Source: Erythrobacter sp. (GTDB lineage Bacteria > Pseudomonadota > Alphaproteobacteria > Sphingomonadales > Sphingomonadaceae). From it: a stretch of DNA of 64,000 nt. The stretch spans positions 18,278-82,277 of the forward strand of contig JAMNXO010000007.1 of NCBI GenBank assembly GCA_023653115.1, read 5' to 3'. The position numbers and the translations under genes are program-made. This document shows, one piece after another, positions 1-9,693 of the stretch. Under the pieces are notes generated by a model. It saw only the letters and a program-made list of their open reading frames with translations. It was not told where the DNA came from and did not search any database. Within the stretch, counting starts at the first letter, position 1. Each line of letters opens with the position of its first letter.

Positions 1-167
1 GGCTGATGTTGCCGCCGCGCCTAGCGTCGGCCCGTGACAGGCGAGCGACCGGACGGTGACGAAACCAAGACACCGCAAACTGTTGCGCAAATGCCTCAAT
101 TGGAGAGGTGGCGCGGCTCGCCCGAAGCGCCTAGCAATCGGCCAAACAGAATGCAGGAGACGGGTGA

Positions 168-962
168 ATGAAGATCGAGGCGGGCATGGCAGCCGTGGTG
201 ACCGGCGGCGCATCAGGGCTGGGCAAGGCAAGCGCCAAGGCCTTCGCCGATGCCGGCATGAAGGTCGCGATTTTCGACATCAATGACGAAGCGGGCGCGG
301 AACACGCCGCCGCGATCGGCGGCACCTTCCACCATGTCGACATCATGGATGAAGCCAGTGTCGAGGCCGGTTTCGCTGCCGCGCGTGCCGCCCACGGGCA
401 GGAACGCGTAACGCTGCACTGCGCCATGGCCAGCCGCCGCGGCAAGACGCTGGGCTGGGACAAGGAGGCAGGCGCCTTCAAACGCCTCTCGACCGAGGAT
501 TACGCATTCGGGGCGGAGGGCATTCTGGTCGCCAGCTACCGCGTCGCCAGCATCTCGGCGCTGGGCATGGCCAATGCAGATCCGGTGAACGACGATGGCG
601 AGCGCGGCGCGATCATCCTCACCGCCAGCGTCGCCGCGCAGGACGGGCAAATCGGGCAGGTGATCTATGGCAGCTGCAAGGCCGGGGTGAACGGGCTGGT
701 GCTGCCGATGGCGCGCGATCTGATGGACATGGGCATCCGCGTGAATTCGGTCATGCCCGGCATCTTTGCCACCCCGCTGATGCTGGGGATGAAGGACCGC
801 AACCCGCCGATGTGGGCCCAGCTAAACGCCAGCGTCCCCTTCCCCAAGCGTCTCGGCGAGCCGGAAGAGTTTGCATCGCTGGCGCTGGAAATCGCCCGCA
901 ACAGCTACATCAACGGCCACCAGTTCCGGCTGGACGGTGCCATTCGGATGCCGCCTAAATAA
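168..962 (+). CDS. SDR-family NAD(P)-dependent oxidoreductase (HSD10-like)
   Basis: A 264-residue short-chain dehydrogenase. The N-terminal Rossmann motif TGGASGLG is at residues 12-19. The catalytic Ser/Tyr/Lys set is visible as S154, Y167 and K171 (YGSCK). The tail RLDGAIRMPP resembles 3-hydroxyacyl-CoA dehydrogenase type II (HSD10), which oxidises short or branched 3-hydroxyacyl-CoAs; that substrate is inferred from similarity. The ATG at 168 follows an AGGAGA Shine-Dalgarno sequence around 153-158. Oddity: the usual NNAG/NCAG structural motif after beta-4 reads HCAMA (residues 84-88). A zinc alcohol dehydrogenase follows 115 bp downstream on the same strand and may be co-transcribed. The first 167 bases of the window hold no supported gene. 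Confidence 0.88.
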   Translation: MKIEAGMAAVVTGGASGLGKASAKAFADAGMKVAIFDINDEAGAEHAAAIGGTFHHVDIMDEASVEAGFAAARAAHGQERVTLHCAMASRRGKTLGWDKEAGAFKRLSTEDYAFGAEGILVASYRVASISALGMANADPVNDDGERGAIILTASVAAQDGQIGQVIYGSCKAGVNGLVLPMARDLMDMGIRVNSVMPGIFATPLMLGMKDRNPPMWAQLNASVPFPKRLGEPEEFASLALEIARNSYINGHQFRLDGAIRMPPK

Positions 963-1077
963 TCGCTCACGGCTAGTTGGCTTCGCCAACGCCTCCGCGG
1001 GGGCGGCCTAACGGCCGACGGGCAGTCGCCCTTGCGAACCCTTCAGGTTCGAACCAGTCCTTTAAAGGAGACGTTGC

Positions 1078-2151
1078 ATGACCGCTGCCACCAACGAATA
1101 CCCCACCCGGGCTTACGGCGCGACTGCACCCGACTCCGGCGTTGGCCCGATGCAGATCACCCGCCGGGGCCTGCGCCATGATGATGTGCTGATCGAAATC
1201 ACCCACTGCGGCATCTGCCATTCGGACCTTCACTCGGCGCGCAACGATTGGGGTTTCACCACCTATCCGATCGTGCCGGGCCACGAGATCGTCGGGACCG
1301 TCAGCGCGATTGGCGAGGGCGTCACCCGCCACAAGGTGGGCGACCGGGTGGCGATTGGCTGCATGGTCGATTCCTGCATGGAATGCGCGCACTGCACCGA
1401 TGATCTTGAACAATACTGCCTCGATGGCGGGATGACCGGCACCTATAACGGCAAGGACCGCCGCGACGGATCGACCACCTTTGGCGGCTATTCCGAACGG
1501 ATCGTGTGCCGCGAGGAATTTGTGCTCAAGGTGCCCGCCGGAATGCCGATGGCCGAAGCTGCGCCGCTGCTGTGCGCCGGGATCACCAGCTACAGTCCCT
1601 TGCGGACCTGGAAGGTCGGGCCGGGCAGCAAGGTCGCGGTGGCCGGATTGGGCGGGCTCGGGCATATGGGCGTAAAGCTGGCGGCGGCGATGGGCGCGGA
1701 GGTCACCGTGCTGTCGCGCTCCGAGAGCAAGCGTGCGGACGCCGAAAAGCTGGGCGCGCACGCCTTCCTCAACACCGATGATGCAGATGCGATGAAGGCC
1801 AAGCGCGGCTATTTCGACATGGTGCTGAACACGATTCCGGTGCGCCATGACGTTGTGCCCTATCTCCACCTGCTGCGGATTGACGGGGTGCAGGTGCTGG
1901 TCGGCCTGATCGGGATGATGCCGGAACTGCACACGGGCGTGCTGCTGGGGCGCAAGGTGCTCACCGGCAGCGGCATTGGCGGCCTTGCCGAAACGCAGGA
2001 GATGCTCGATTTCTGCGCAAGCCATAACATCCTGCCCGATATCGAGGTGATCGCGATGCAGGATATCCAGACCGCCTATGACCGGATGGAAGCCAGCGAC
2101 ATCAAATATCGCTTCGTGATCGACATGGAGAGCTTGCGCACAACCGGCTGA
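1078..2151 (+). CDS. zinc-dependent NAD(P) alcohol dehydrogenase (CAD/YahK type)
   Basis: A 357-residue medium-chain alcohol/aldehyde reductase. Catalytic zinc ligands are C44 (in HCGICHSD), H69-E70 (PGHE) and C166. The structural zinc knuckle is C100, C103, C106 and C114. The Rossmann motif GLGGLG is at 190-195. The arrangement matches the cinnamyl-alcohol dehydrogenase/YahK branch, NADP-dependent reductases of broad aldehydes. The cellular substrate cannot be read from sequence. The ATG at 1078 is preceded by AAAGGAGA at good spacing. It may be expressed with the upstream SDR. No truncation or unusual residue was seen. Confidence 0.92.
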   Translation: MTAATNEYPTRAYGATAPDSGVGPMQITRRGLRHDDVLIEITHCGICHSDLHSARNDWGFTTYPIVPGHEIVGTVSAIGEGVTRHKVGDRVAIGCMVDSCMECAHCTDDLEQYCLDGGMTGTYNGKDRRDGSTTFGGYSERIVCREEFVLKVPAGMPMAEAAPLLCAGITSYSPLRTWKVGPGSKVAVAGLGGLGHMGVKLAAAMGAEVTVLSRSESKRADAEKLGAHAFLNTDDADAMKAKRGYFDMVLNTIPVRHDVVPYLHLLRIDGVQVLVGLIGMMPELHTGVLLGRKVLTGSGIGGLAETQEMLDFCASHNILPDIEVIAMQDIQTAYDRMEASDIKYRFVIDMESLRTTG

Positions 2152-2419
2152 TGCCGGCTTCTGGCGCACCCCCCGCAAACGACGGATGGCGATGCTGCGC
2201 ACTTGTGTGCAAGTGATGCAAGTATGACACGCAACAAGATAATGTGGGGCCGCGCCTGCACATAAGCTTTGTGCGCGCCCGCAATCTGCGTAAGAACGAT
2301 GACAAGCGACGGAACCAGACTCGCGGCAGCACGCTCCGGCAAGGACGGCATGGCCACGGATAACAGGGTCCGCGCGGCACGCAGGCGGAACGATCCAACC
2401 TCTTCATGGAGCGTTCCTT

Positions 2420-3367
2420 ATGTCCATTCGTTTTGCTTCGGCCGCATCGGCTGTCGCTCTTGTCGCTGCCCTTTCCTCGCCCGCCTTCGCGGCCGAGACG
2501 GAAGCTGCCGACACCTCCATCATTATCGCCGATTCGGCCGAGGACGAGACCGTCGTCACGCTGCGTGCGATCGAGCCGGTTGACCTCGCCACTGCTTCGG
2601 GCGTGCAGGATGCCCCGGAAGAAACCCCGGCCATCACCATTTCGGGCGCTGCCACGCTGACCTCGGACTACCGTTTCCGCGGCGTCTCGCAGTCGGATGA
2701 AGGCATGGCCGTGCAGGGCGGCCTCACCATCAGCCATGAAAGCGGCCTTTATGCCGGCGCCTGGGGCTCGAACCTTTCGGGCTGGGGCACCTTCGGCGGC
2801 GCCAACATGGAGCTCGATCTCTACGCCGGCTTCAAGTTCGGCGTGGGCGAAGGCACCCTCGATACCGGCGTGACCTGGTATATGTATCCGAGCGGCGCGG
2901 ACGAGACCGACTTTGCCGAACTCTACGCCAAGCTTTCGGGCACTGTCGGCCCCATCGCGCTGACCGGCGGCGTGTTCTACGCGCCCAAGCAGGAAGCGCT
3001 CGGCAACTGGTTCCCCGTCGGCGCTCCGGCTGATCCGGGCGACAAGGAAGACAACATCTACCTCTCGGGCGATGCGGCCTATGGCATCGGCGGCGCGCCG
3101 ATCACCCTGAAGGCCCACATCGGCTATTCGGACGGCAACCCCGGCCTTGGCCCCAACGGCACCAGCATCGCGCCGACCGGGACCTATTTCGATTGGTCGC
3201 TGGGCGCGGATATCGTGCCGATTTCGGGCCTGACGCTGTCGGTTTCCTATGTCGATACCGACATCTCGGAAGCCGAAGCCAGCCTGATCCGCCCGAACTT
3301 CGCCACGCTTGATGGCAACTCGATCTCGGATGCGACGGTGGTGTTCTCGGTCACCGCTTCGTTCTGA
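2420..3367 (+). CDS. TorF-family putative porin, outer membrane
   Basis: A 315-residue exported protein. Residues 1-24 form a signal peptide ending SSPAFA. From about residue 73 the sequence has the pattern of the proteobacterial TorF/Gcw_chp family (TIGR02001): SGAATLTSDYRFRGVSQS, then alternating beta-strands, ending in an aromatic-terminated strand (VTASF) typical of outer-membrane beta-barrels. Members are predicted porins of unknown substrate. Residues 25-72 form an acidic linker. The start at 2420 is favoured by the signal peptide. A strong hairpin terminator lies 30 bp downstream. The 268-bp gap upstream (2152-2419) has no supported gene and probably holds its promoter. Confidence 0.8.
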   Translation: MSIRFASAASAVALVAALSSPAFAAETEAADTSIIIADSAEDETVVTLRAIEPVDLATASGVQDAPEETPAITISGAATLTSDYRFRGVSQSDEGMAVQGGLTISHESGLYAGAWGSNLSGWGTFGGANMELDLYAGFKFGVGEGTLDTGVTWYMYPSGADETDFAELYAKLSGTVGPIALTGGVFYAPKQEALGNWFPVGAPADPGDKEDNIYLSGDAAYGIGGAPITLKAHIGYSDGNPGLGPNGTSIAPTGTYFDWSLGADIVPISGLTLSVSYVDTDISEAEASLIRPNFATLDGNSISDATVVFSVTASF

Positions 3368-3396
3368 CCGCGAGCCTGATCTGACACCACACGCGA

Positions 3397-3434
3397 GGGG
3401 CGCCGGGCATCATGCCGGGCGCCCCTTTCCTTTT
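3397..3434 (+). terminator. rho-independent terminator after the TorF porin gene
   Basis: GGGGCGCC starts the left arm at 3397 and GGCGCCCC closes the right arm at 3425. The stem is about 12-14 bp with a single G-G mismatch and a tiny loop around 3409-3413. It is followed by a T-rich stretch (TTTCCTTTT) to 3434. Its position just after the stop at 3367 fits a terminator for the porin gene. Confidence 0.8.
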
Positions 3435-3523
3435 GCCGCTTTGCTTTGCCCCCTTTGCTTTGGCCACGGCTTTGCCATAGCCTGCCCACAACCCGCATGA
3501 ATCGGGATCGGGAGAGGGTATCA

Positions 3524-5788
3524 ATGCTGCGTCATTCACTGCTGGCAGGCGGCCTTGCCGCGCTGCTTATCGCTCCGGCTGCCGAGGCCCGCAGCCCGCT
3601 CGATGCGCGCATCACCCGCACCACTTACGGCATTCCGCATATCAAGGCCGATACGTGGCAAGGCGTCGGCTACGGCGTTGCCTATGCCTATGCCGAGGAC
3701 AATCTGTGCCTGCTGGCCGAGGAATTCGCCACAGTCGCCGGCACGCGCTCGCGCCATTTCGGCCCCGAAGGCAAGGCGGTGCTCGGCTTCCAGGAGGTCG
3801 ATAACCTGTCCTCCGACGTGTTCTTCCGTTCGGCCCTTGATGTCGCTGCGCTGCGCCGCGGGTTCGAGACGCAGAGCGCTGCCGGCCGCGCGCTGGCTGA
3901 AGGATATGTCGCGGGCTACAACCGCTTCCTGAAGGATGCAGGCGCTGACGGCATCCCCGCGGCCTGCCGGGGCAAGGCATGGGTGCAGCCGATCACGATC
4001 GAGGATGTTCTGCGCCTCACTGAAAAGCAGATGCTGCTGGCAAGCTCGCTCGCGCTGGCGCCCGGCATCGCCAATGCGCAGCCGCCCGGCACGGTGCAGA
4101 CCAAGCTCAGCCTCGCCCTGCCGCGCGCCGACGAGCTCGGGATCGGCAGCAATGGCTGGGCGTTCGGCGGCGATGCGAGCAGCGACGGGCGCGGGCTGCT
4201 TGTCGGCAATCCGCACTTCCCCTGGAACGGGCCAAGCCGGTTCTGGCAGGTCCATGTCACCGGCCCGGACGGCTATAACGCGATGGGCGCAGGCATTGCC
4301 GGCACCCCGATCCCGACGCTGGGCTTCAACAAGGACGTCGCCTGGACCCACACCGTCACCGCCGCGCGCCACTTTACGCTGCACGCGCTGACGCTCGATC
4401 CCGCCGATCCCACCCGCTATATGCTCGACGGGCAAAGCGTGGCGATGGAGCCGCGCACGGTCAGCGTGCCCATGCCCGACGGCACGCCTGATGCCACCCG
4501 CACGCTCTACACCACCCGCTTCGGCCCGCTGGTGGTGGTCCCGCAATCGGGGATGACCTGGAGCGCGACCATGGCCTTCGCCTTGAAGGACGCCAATCGC
4601 GGCAATGCCCGTGCGATCGACACCTGGCTGCGCATCGGCCAGGCCACGAGCGTCGGCGAGATCAAGGCGGTGGTCAGCGAAACGCTGGGCATCCCGTGGG
4701 TCAACACCATCGCGTCTGATCGCCACGGCGATGCGCTGCACGCCGATGTGACCGCGGTGCCGAATGTCTCGCCCGCCAAGATCAAGGCCTGCTCCACCCC
4801 GATTTCCGGACTGTTCGCATCGCTAGCGACCCTGCTCGATGGCGCGCGTTCGGACTGCGACTGGGATGTGGCAGCAGGCACGGCTGTGCCCGGCCTGATG
4901 CCCGCCAGCGATCAGGCGGCGACCACGGTGCGCAGCTACCTCACCAATTCGAACGACAGCTACTGGCTCAGCAATCCGCGGATGCCGCACCCGGCGCTCT
5001 CGCCGATCCTAGGCAAGCACGCGCAGGCGCTGACGCTGCGGACGCGTTCGAACTTCACGGAAACCGAGGCGCTTCTGGCCGCCGGCAAGGTGGATCGCGA
5101 GCGCGCCAAGGCGATGGCCTTCGCCAACAAGAGCCTCGCGGCCGACATGGTGATGGATGAGGTGGCAGGGCTGTGTGCGGCCGCGCCAGAACCGGCACCC
5201 GGCTGCGCGGCGCTGGCAGGCTGGGACCGCCGGTTCGAGGCCTCCAGCAAGGGCGCGGCGCTGTTCCGCGCGTTCTGGGCCAAGGTCGGCGCGCGCAATG
5301 ATCTGTGGGCTGTGCCCTTCGATGCGGCCGAGCCGGTCAACACCCCGCGCGATCTCGCCACCGAAGGCGCAAAGGGCGAAAAGCTGCTGGCGGCGCTGGC
5401 CGAGGCAGTGGCCGAACTCGAGAAAGCCGGTATCGCGCTTGATGCGCCGTGGGGCACCGTCCAGCGCTGGACCGCCAATGGCGAGCCGATCCCGATCCAT
5501 GGCGGCCCGGGCACGGCAGGTGTGCTCAACTATCAGGACGCGCGTCCGGCTCCCGGCGGCGGGTTGGTGCCGGTGCATGGCACGAGCTATATCCAGATCG
5601 TCGGCTTTGACGACAAGGGCCCGGTGGCCGACGCGATCCTGAGCTATTCGCAGTCAACCGATCCGACCTCCCCGCATTTCGTCGACCAGACCCGCGCCTA
5701 TGCGGCCAAGCAATGGCACCGCCTGCCCTTCCACCCGAAGGACATCGCCGCACAGCGCATCTCCAAGCCGAAGCGGATCAGGGAATAA
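3524..5788 (+). CDS. secreted penicillin-acylase-family Ntn hydrolase (AHL acylase PvdQ/aculeacin acylase-like)
   Basis: A 754-residue precursor. The ATG at 3524 is chosen because GGAGAGG lies 7 bp upstream and the next residues (MLRHSLLAGGLAALLIA) form a signal peptide; longer in-frame starts lack both. The autocatalytic nucleophile is Ser209 (codon at 4148) in GSNGW, which would begin the beta subunit after loss of a spacer. This is followed by GNPHFPW, FNKDVAWTHT and SNDSYWLSNP, all hallmarks of the PvdQ/aculeacin-A acylase branch. These periplasmic enzymes remove long acyl chains from N-acyl-homoserine lactones or lipopeptides. Exact substrate is unknown, and no LuxI/LuxR quorum pair is visible in the window. 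It is convergent with the sensor kinase. Confidence 0.9.
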   Translation: MLRHSLLAGGLAALLIAPAAEARSPLDARITRTTYGIPHIKADTWQGVGYGVAYAYAEDNLCLLAEEFATVAGTRSRHFGPEGKAVLGFQEVDNLSSDVFFRSALDVAALRRGFETQSAAGRALAEGYVAGYNRFLKDAGADGIPAACRGKAWVQPITIEDVLRLTEKQMLLASSLALAPGIANAQPPGTVQTKLSLALPRADELGIGSNGWAFGGDASSDGRGLLVGNPHFPWNGPSRFWQVHVTGPDGYNAMGAGIAGTPIPTLGFNKDVAWTHTVTAARHFTLHALTLDPADPTRYMLDGQSVAMEPRTVSVPMPDGTPDATRTLYTTRFGPLVVVPQSGMTWSATMAFALKDANRGNARAIDTWLRIGQATSVGEIKAVVSETLGIPWVNTIASDRHGDALHADVTAVPNVSPAKIKACSTPISGLFASLATLLDGARSDCDWDVAAGTAVPGLMPASDQAATTVRSYLTNSNDSYWLSNPRMPHPALSPILGKHAQALTLRTRSNFTETEALLAAGKVDRERAKAMAFANKSLAADMVMDEVAGLCAAAPEPAPGCAALAGWDRRFEASSKGAALFRAFWAKVGARNDLWAVPFDAAEPVNTPRDLATEGAKGEKLLAALAEAVAELEKAGIALDAPWGTVQRWTANGEPIPIHGGPGTAGVLNYQDARPAPGGGLVPVHGTSYIQIVGFDDKGPVADAILSYSQSTDPTSPHFVDQTRAYAAKQWHRLPFHPKDIAAQRISKPKRIRE

Positions 5789-5799
5789 GCTGAAGATGG

Positions 5800-5871
5800 G
5801 CCGGTAGCCGGCGTATTGCTCTGAATTTTCACGGGCAACGTCACGATCCGGCTTTGGAGCCGGTAGCCGGC
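5800..5871. repeat. two direct copies of a 13-bp element between convergent genes
   Basis: GCCGGTAGCCGGC occurs at 5800-5812 and again at 5859-5871, both followed closely by ATTGC. The second copy is preceded by CCGGCT, which can pair with AGCCGG (5848-5863) as a small hairpin. The pair fills the 114-bp gap between the acylase and sensor kinase stop codons. It could act as a weak bidirectional terminator, but no T-tract follows. Confidence 0.4.
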
Positions 5872-5902
5872 ATTGCCCTATCATCCGATCGCTTGTGCGC
5901 CG

Positions 5903-8902
5903 CTATTTGGCATAGGCAATGCGGGCGGGGATTTGCAGCTCCACAACCGTCCCGAAACCATTGGCGCTCTCGACAATCAGCTTGCCGCCGATCGCCTCGA
6001 TCCGTTCCTTCATGCCGAGCAGCCCGAAATGACCCGGGATTCCCCCCTCGGCAATGATCGTTTCATGCATACCGATCCCGTTGTCGCGGACATAGGCGCC
6101 AAACGTCCAGCGGCCGAAACGCACGCCAACCTCGATCCGGCTCGCTTGTGAGTGCGTCACCGCATTGTTGAGCGCCTCGCCCAGCACCGCGAGCAGATCG
6201 TCGATAATCTCGGGGGCAATATTGCGCGGGATGTGCGTGAGTTGGAGCGGCGCAATCCTGTCCTGTGGCAGCATACCGTTGCCCAGCAGCCGGGCCAGTT
6301 CCTCGCAGAAATCCCGCACTCTTCGCGTGCGCAGACCTGTCACGCGTTCGCGGCCTTCGACCAGCACTTCTTCGGCACGCTCGAGCGCAGGCTGAAGAAT
6401 GGCCTGCGCCTCGGCATCATCGCCAAAGCGGTCTGCGACCGCCTGAAAGCGGAGGATCAGGCCTTGCACGCCCTGGATCATCGTATCGTGAAGTTCGCGC
6501 GCGATGCGCTCGCGTTCGCTTGTGCGGACGAGCATCCTGACACGCACCCTGCTGCTCACCTGTTGCAGGCGCAGCGCATAGAGCAGGTAGAGCACGCCTC
6601 CCAGGGCAAGAACCGCAAGCAGGCGGAACCACCATGTCTGATGAAGGGCGTGTGCGATCGTGAATTCGAGCACCGCCGGTTGGCTGCTCCACACGCCGTC
6701 CTCGTTGGCAGCGAGCAGTTCGAAGCGATAATCGCCCGGCCCCAGATCAGCAAAGGTCGCTGTGCGGCGGTGGCCGGCTTCGGTCCATGCGCTTTGCTCG
6801 CCGATCAGGCGGTAGCGGAAGCGAACCCGCTCGGGCGCGGCGAGATTGGTGGCGGTGTATTCGATGCTCAGCGCCGTGACATTCGCCGCGATTATGGCGC
6901 CGGGTTCAGCCGGCATGGCCTGCTGGCCGACAATAATGGTGCGGATCATCTTGTCGGGCGGGCGCGTATTCCTGACAAGCGCGGCCGGGTCGATGCTTTC
7001 GACAGTATCGCGGGTGGCAAACCAGATGCGGCCATCCTTGCCAGCAGCGATCTGGGTGCCGGACGATTTCTGCGCGAAACTGCTGAGCCCGTCGCGGAAA
7101 TCGAACAGGCGGTAAGGAATATCCGCGCCGGGCTCTGAAAAGGCACGATCGAGATCGGCGGTCTTGATCCGCACCAGACCGAGATCGCCGATTGTCCATG
7201 TTTCGCCCGCGGGCGTCTGGACGATGCCGTTGATCGAGCTGGCCCAAGGGTAACGGCTGGAGGCAAGGGTTGGACTACCGGGGAGAAGTGGCGCGGCAAG
7301 GCCCGCTGCGCCGCTGGTGTAGAGCGTGGTCGCGCCCGGTAGCAGACCTTCGACCCCGTCGCTCGCAACGCCACTATCGTCAAGCGCCACGAAGGCCGTC
7401 TCAGCACGGGCACCAGCGAGGGCATGAGGCGCGCTACCGCGGAAATGGATTGCCGCGCGGCCATCGGCCAAAACGGCGACATTACCGGGATTATGCACCT
7501 TTCCGTCGATACCCGGCCAGGGGCTGGCCTTTCCGCCTTCAAGCACGAACAGCCCCTTGCTCAGCGCCGGCAGCCACAGCCGCCCTTGCTCATCCTCTCC
7601 GCAGGAATTGGCCGCAAAGGTCTCGGACATCGGATAGCTCGCGGTGACCCGTCCGCCCTGCCAGCGCACCACCTTGCCACGCAGCACGATCCAGATGCCC
7701 CCGCTTTGTGCGGTGCAGATCGCTTCGATCACGATCGGCGTGGCGAGAACCGCCTGCGCCTGCGCGCCCGAGCGGATTTCGAAGACGGTCATGTCATTGG
7801 CGGCAAAGACGCTGCCCGCCCGGTCTGCGGCCAGCATATGGTTGGTCGCCGGGTCTGACGGGACACCGCGCGCCGCGCTGATCGGCACACGGCGAACCAT
7901 GTTGAGCCCCATCTCTCCGCCGATCCAGACATTGCCCTCACGATCTTCGTAAACGGCGCGGACAGGGTCTGACAGGAGACCGTTGCGGCTGGTGAGGTGT
8001 GCTTCGCCACGGCGCGGGCTGGCAGGGGCGTTGATACGGAAAACTCCGTCGCTCCACGTCGCCATCCACAAGTCGCCATGCCGGTCAAACAGGGTGCGGA
8101 TGCCAAAGGGGGTCGGGAAGGCAGGGCCGTTCTTGATGATCCGGCCGTCTCTGGCGATGGCGCGTGTCTGCTCTTTCTCGGTGAGCCAGATAGTGCCATC
8201 GGGCGCTTCGGCAAGGGTCGCGCGCGGCACGGTGGCGATGCCTGTCGGCGTGAAGCGGTCGCTATTGGCAGCCTTGCGATACACGGCATCATCGACAGTC
8301 AGCCACAAGGTTCCGTCGCGTGCGAAGAGGGGGTGCCAGGCGGGTTTGTCAGGCAGGCCGGAGCTCGCATCAAACTCGGTCCAGCGCCCCTTGTGCCAGC
8401 GTGCCAGCGACTTGGTGCCGCGCCCGCCGCGCGTCACCCAGATCGCCCCGTCAGGCGCTTGGGCAATGTCATTTACCTCGCGCGAGGGATTGGGCATTCC
8501 CGCAGAAGCGAGCTTTCCGCCGCGCCACACCATCATGCCCTTGCGCCGGGCCAGCCCGATCCAGACTGTTCCGTCGCGCGCCGCCAGCAGCCGGGCGACG
8601 ACGATGCGATCCGGATTGGTCGGATGGGGGCCGATCCGCTCGAAAGTGATCCCGTCGAAGCGGAACAGTCCGTCAACTCCGCCCAGCCACAGGAACCCGT
8701 CCTGCGATTGGGTGATCGCATTGATGCGGCTGGGCGAGCCTTCTTCCAGCGACCAATGGTGCAGTTTGTAGCCATGCAGCGGCATCGCGGCGCTGCTCTT
8801 TGGCGAGACCGGCGCTGCCCCGGAGATCGGGGTCAGGGCAACCAGCACAAGCCCCGCCAAAACGGCGCGCAGCATCCTGCCTGCGGTGCGCTCAAAGCTC
8901 AA
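5903..8902 (-). CDS. hybrid periplasmic-propeller sensor histidine kinase (NarL-partner HisKA_3 class)
   Basis: A 999-residue membrane sensor. It has an N-terminal signal/anchor, then a long region of propeller repeats (GTVWIG, GTLWLT, GNVWIGG and similar), about residues 50-640. A Y_Y_Y domain follows (about 690-752), one transmembrane segment (about 757-779), a HisKA_3 dimerisation helix with phospho-acceptor His805 (ARELHDTMIQG) and a HATPase_c domain with N-box EALNNAVTH and DNGIGM. The propeller probably senses a periplasmic ligand and passes phosphate to the adjoining response regulator. The TTG start at 8902 overlaps the regulator stop by 11 bp. An ATG at 8875 gives an equally good signal peptide and may be the true start. 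Confidence 0.9.
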   Translation of the reverse strand: MSFERTAGRMLRAVLAGLVLVALTPISGAAPVSPKSSAAMPLHGYKLHHWSLEEGSPSRINAITQSQDGFLWLGGVDGLFRFDGITFERIGPHPTNPDRIVVARLLAARDGTVWIGLARRKGMMVWRGGKLASAGMPNPSREVNDIAQAPDGAIWVTRGGRGTKSLARWHKGRWTEFDASSGLPDKPAWHPLFARDGTLWLTVDDAVYRKAANSDRFTPTGIATVPRATLAEAPDGTIWLTEKEQTRAIARDGRIIKNGPAFPTPFGIRTLFDRHGDLWMATWSDGVFRINAPASPRRGEAHLTSRNGLLSDPVRAVYEDREGNVWIGGEMGLNMVRRVPISAARGVPSDPATNHMLAADRAGSVFAANDMTVFEIRSGAQAQAVLATPIVIEAICTAQSGGIWIVLRGKVVRWQGGRVTASYPMSETFAANSCGEDEQGRLWLPALSKGLFVLEGGKASPWPGIDGKVHNPGNVAVLADGRAAIHFRGSAPHALAGARAETAFVALDDSGVASDGVEGLLPGATTLYTSGAAGLAAPLLPGSPTLASSRYPWASSINGIVQTPAGETWTIGDLGLVRIKTADLDRAFSEPGADIPYRLFDFRDGLSSFAQKSSGTQIAAGKDGRIWFATRDTVESIDPAALVRNTRPPDKMIRTIIVGQQAMPAEPGAIIAANVTALSIEYTATNLAAPERVRFRYRLIGEQSAWTEAGHRRTATFADLGPGDYRFELLAANEDGVWSSQPAVLEFTIAHALHQTWWFRLLAVLALGGVLYLLYALRLQQVSSRVRVRMLVRTSERERIARELHDTMIQGVQGLILRFQAVADRFGDDAEAQAILQPALERAEEVLVEGRERVTGLRTRRVRDFCEELARLLGNGMLPQDRIAPLQLTHIPRNIAPEIIDDLLAVLGEALNNAVTHSQASRIEVGVRFGRWTFGAYVRDNGIGMHETIIAEGGIPGHFGLLGMKERIEAIGGKLIVESANGFGTVVELQIPARIAYAK

Positions 8903-9527
8903 TCATGCCCCGCTTGGCTGCCGTGGTCACCGCATGGGTGCGGTCGCTGACCTGAAGTTTGCCAAAGATGCTCTTGATGTTCGACTTCACTGTTTCTTCG
9001 GCCACGCCGAGTTTCCAGGCGATCTGCTTGTTGGGATGGCCGCCGGCAATCAACTGCAGCACCTCGATTTCTCGCGGTGAAAGGGGATCCTGGATCGCAT
9101 GGAGGGCAATGTCCTGTGCGACATCCGGATGGAGGTGGCGGTGCCCGCGATGCACGGATCGGATCGCGCCCAGGAGCTCGCGGCGCAGGCTGCTCTTGAG
9201 CAGGAACCCGGCGGCCCCCGCCCGCAAGGCCGCCATGGCCTTGGCATCGCCAGAATAGGTGGTGAGCACGAGGATGCGCGCATCGGGCTGAACGGCGCGG
9301 ATGGCTTCGATCGCTTCGACCCCGCCCATTCCGGGCATCCGCAGATCCATCAGGGCGACATCGGGCTTGAGTGCATTGTAAAGATCAACAGCCTCGCTGC
9401 CCGTGGTCGCCTCACCGGCGACTTCCATATCGGGTTGGGGCTCAATGATCGCACACACCCCTTCGCGCAGGATCGGGTGGTCATCCACAATCAGGATACG
9501 GATCGGGGCAGCAGCAGCAGCGGTCAT
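8892..9527 (-). CDS. NarL/LuxR-family DNA-binding response regulator
   Basis: 211 residues from the ATG at 9527; a GTG at 9551 would add eight residues. The receiver domain has acidic D15-D16, phospho-acceptor D61 in LMDLRMPG and conserved Lys in LLKSS. The C-terminal LuxR helix-turn-helix reads [15 protein letters not shown], then [19 protein letters not shown]. It is the first gene of a two-gene operon with the propeller kinase. It is divergent from the seven-gene run starting at 9694, which is its most obvious candidate target; that link is inference. Confidence 0.93.
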   Translation of the reverse strand: MTAAAAAPIRILIVDDHPILREGVCAIIEPQPDMEVAGEATTGSEAVDLYNALKPDVALMDLRMPGMGGVEAIEAIRAVQPDARILVLTTYSGDAKAMAALRAGAAGFLLKSSLRRELLGAIRSVHRGHRHLHPDVAQDIALHAIQDPLSPREIEVLQLIAGGHPNKQIAWKLGVAEETVKSNIKSIFGKLQVSDRTHAVTTAAKRGMIEL

Positions 9528-9693
9528 CCGGAAATCTCTGCCCCCTCTCACATCCTGGCGTCAGCGTCCCTTTGGAATACCACAAATGGGCCTGGTTTCG
9601 AGACACCCAAAATCGGGCCCGGAGGTCACCCATTCGGGTGTATCGGCCGGGATGGATGCCGGTCATCTTGTCCCCACACAAAGTGAGGCCGGC

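Noticed and set aside
973..2202. A 409-codon open frame antisense to the alcohol dehydrogenase
   Set aside because: No domain is seen, and the sense strand encodes an intact zinc dehydrogenase.
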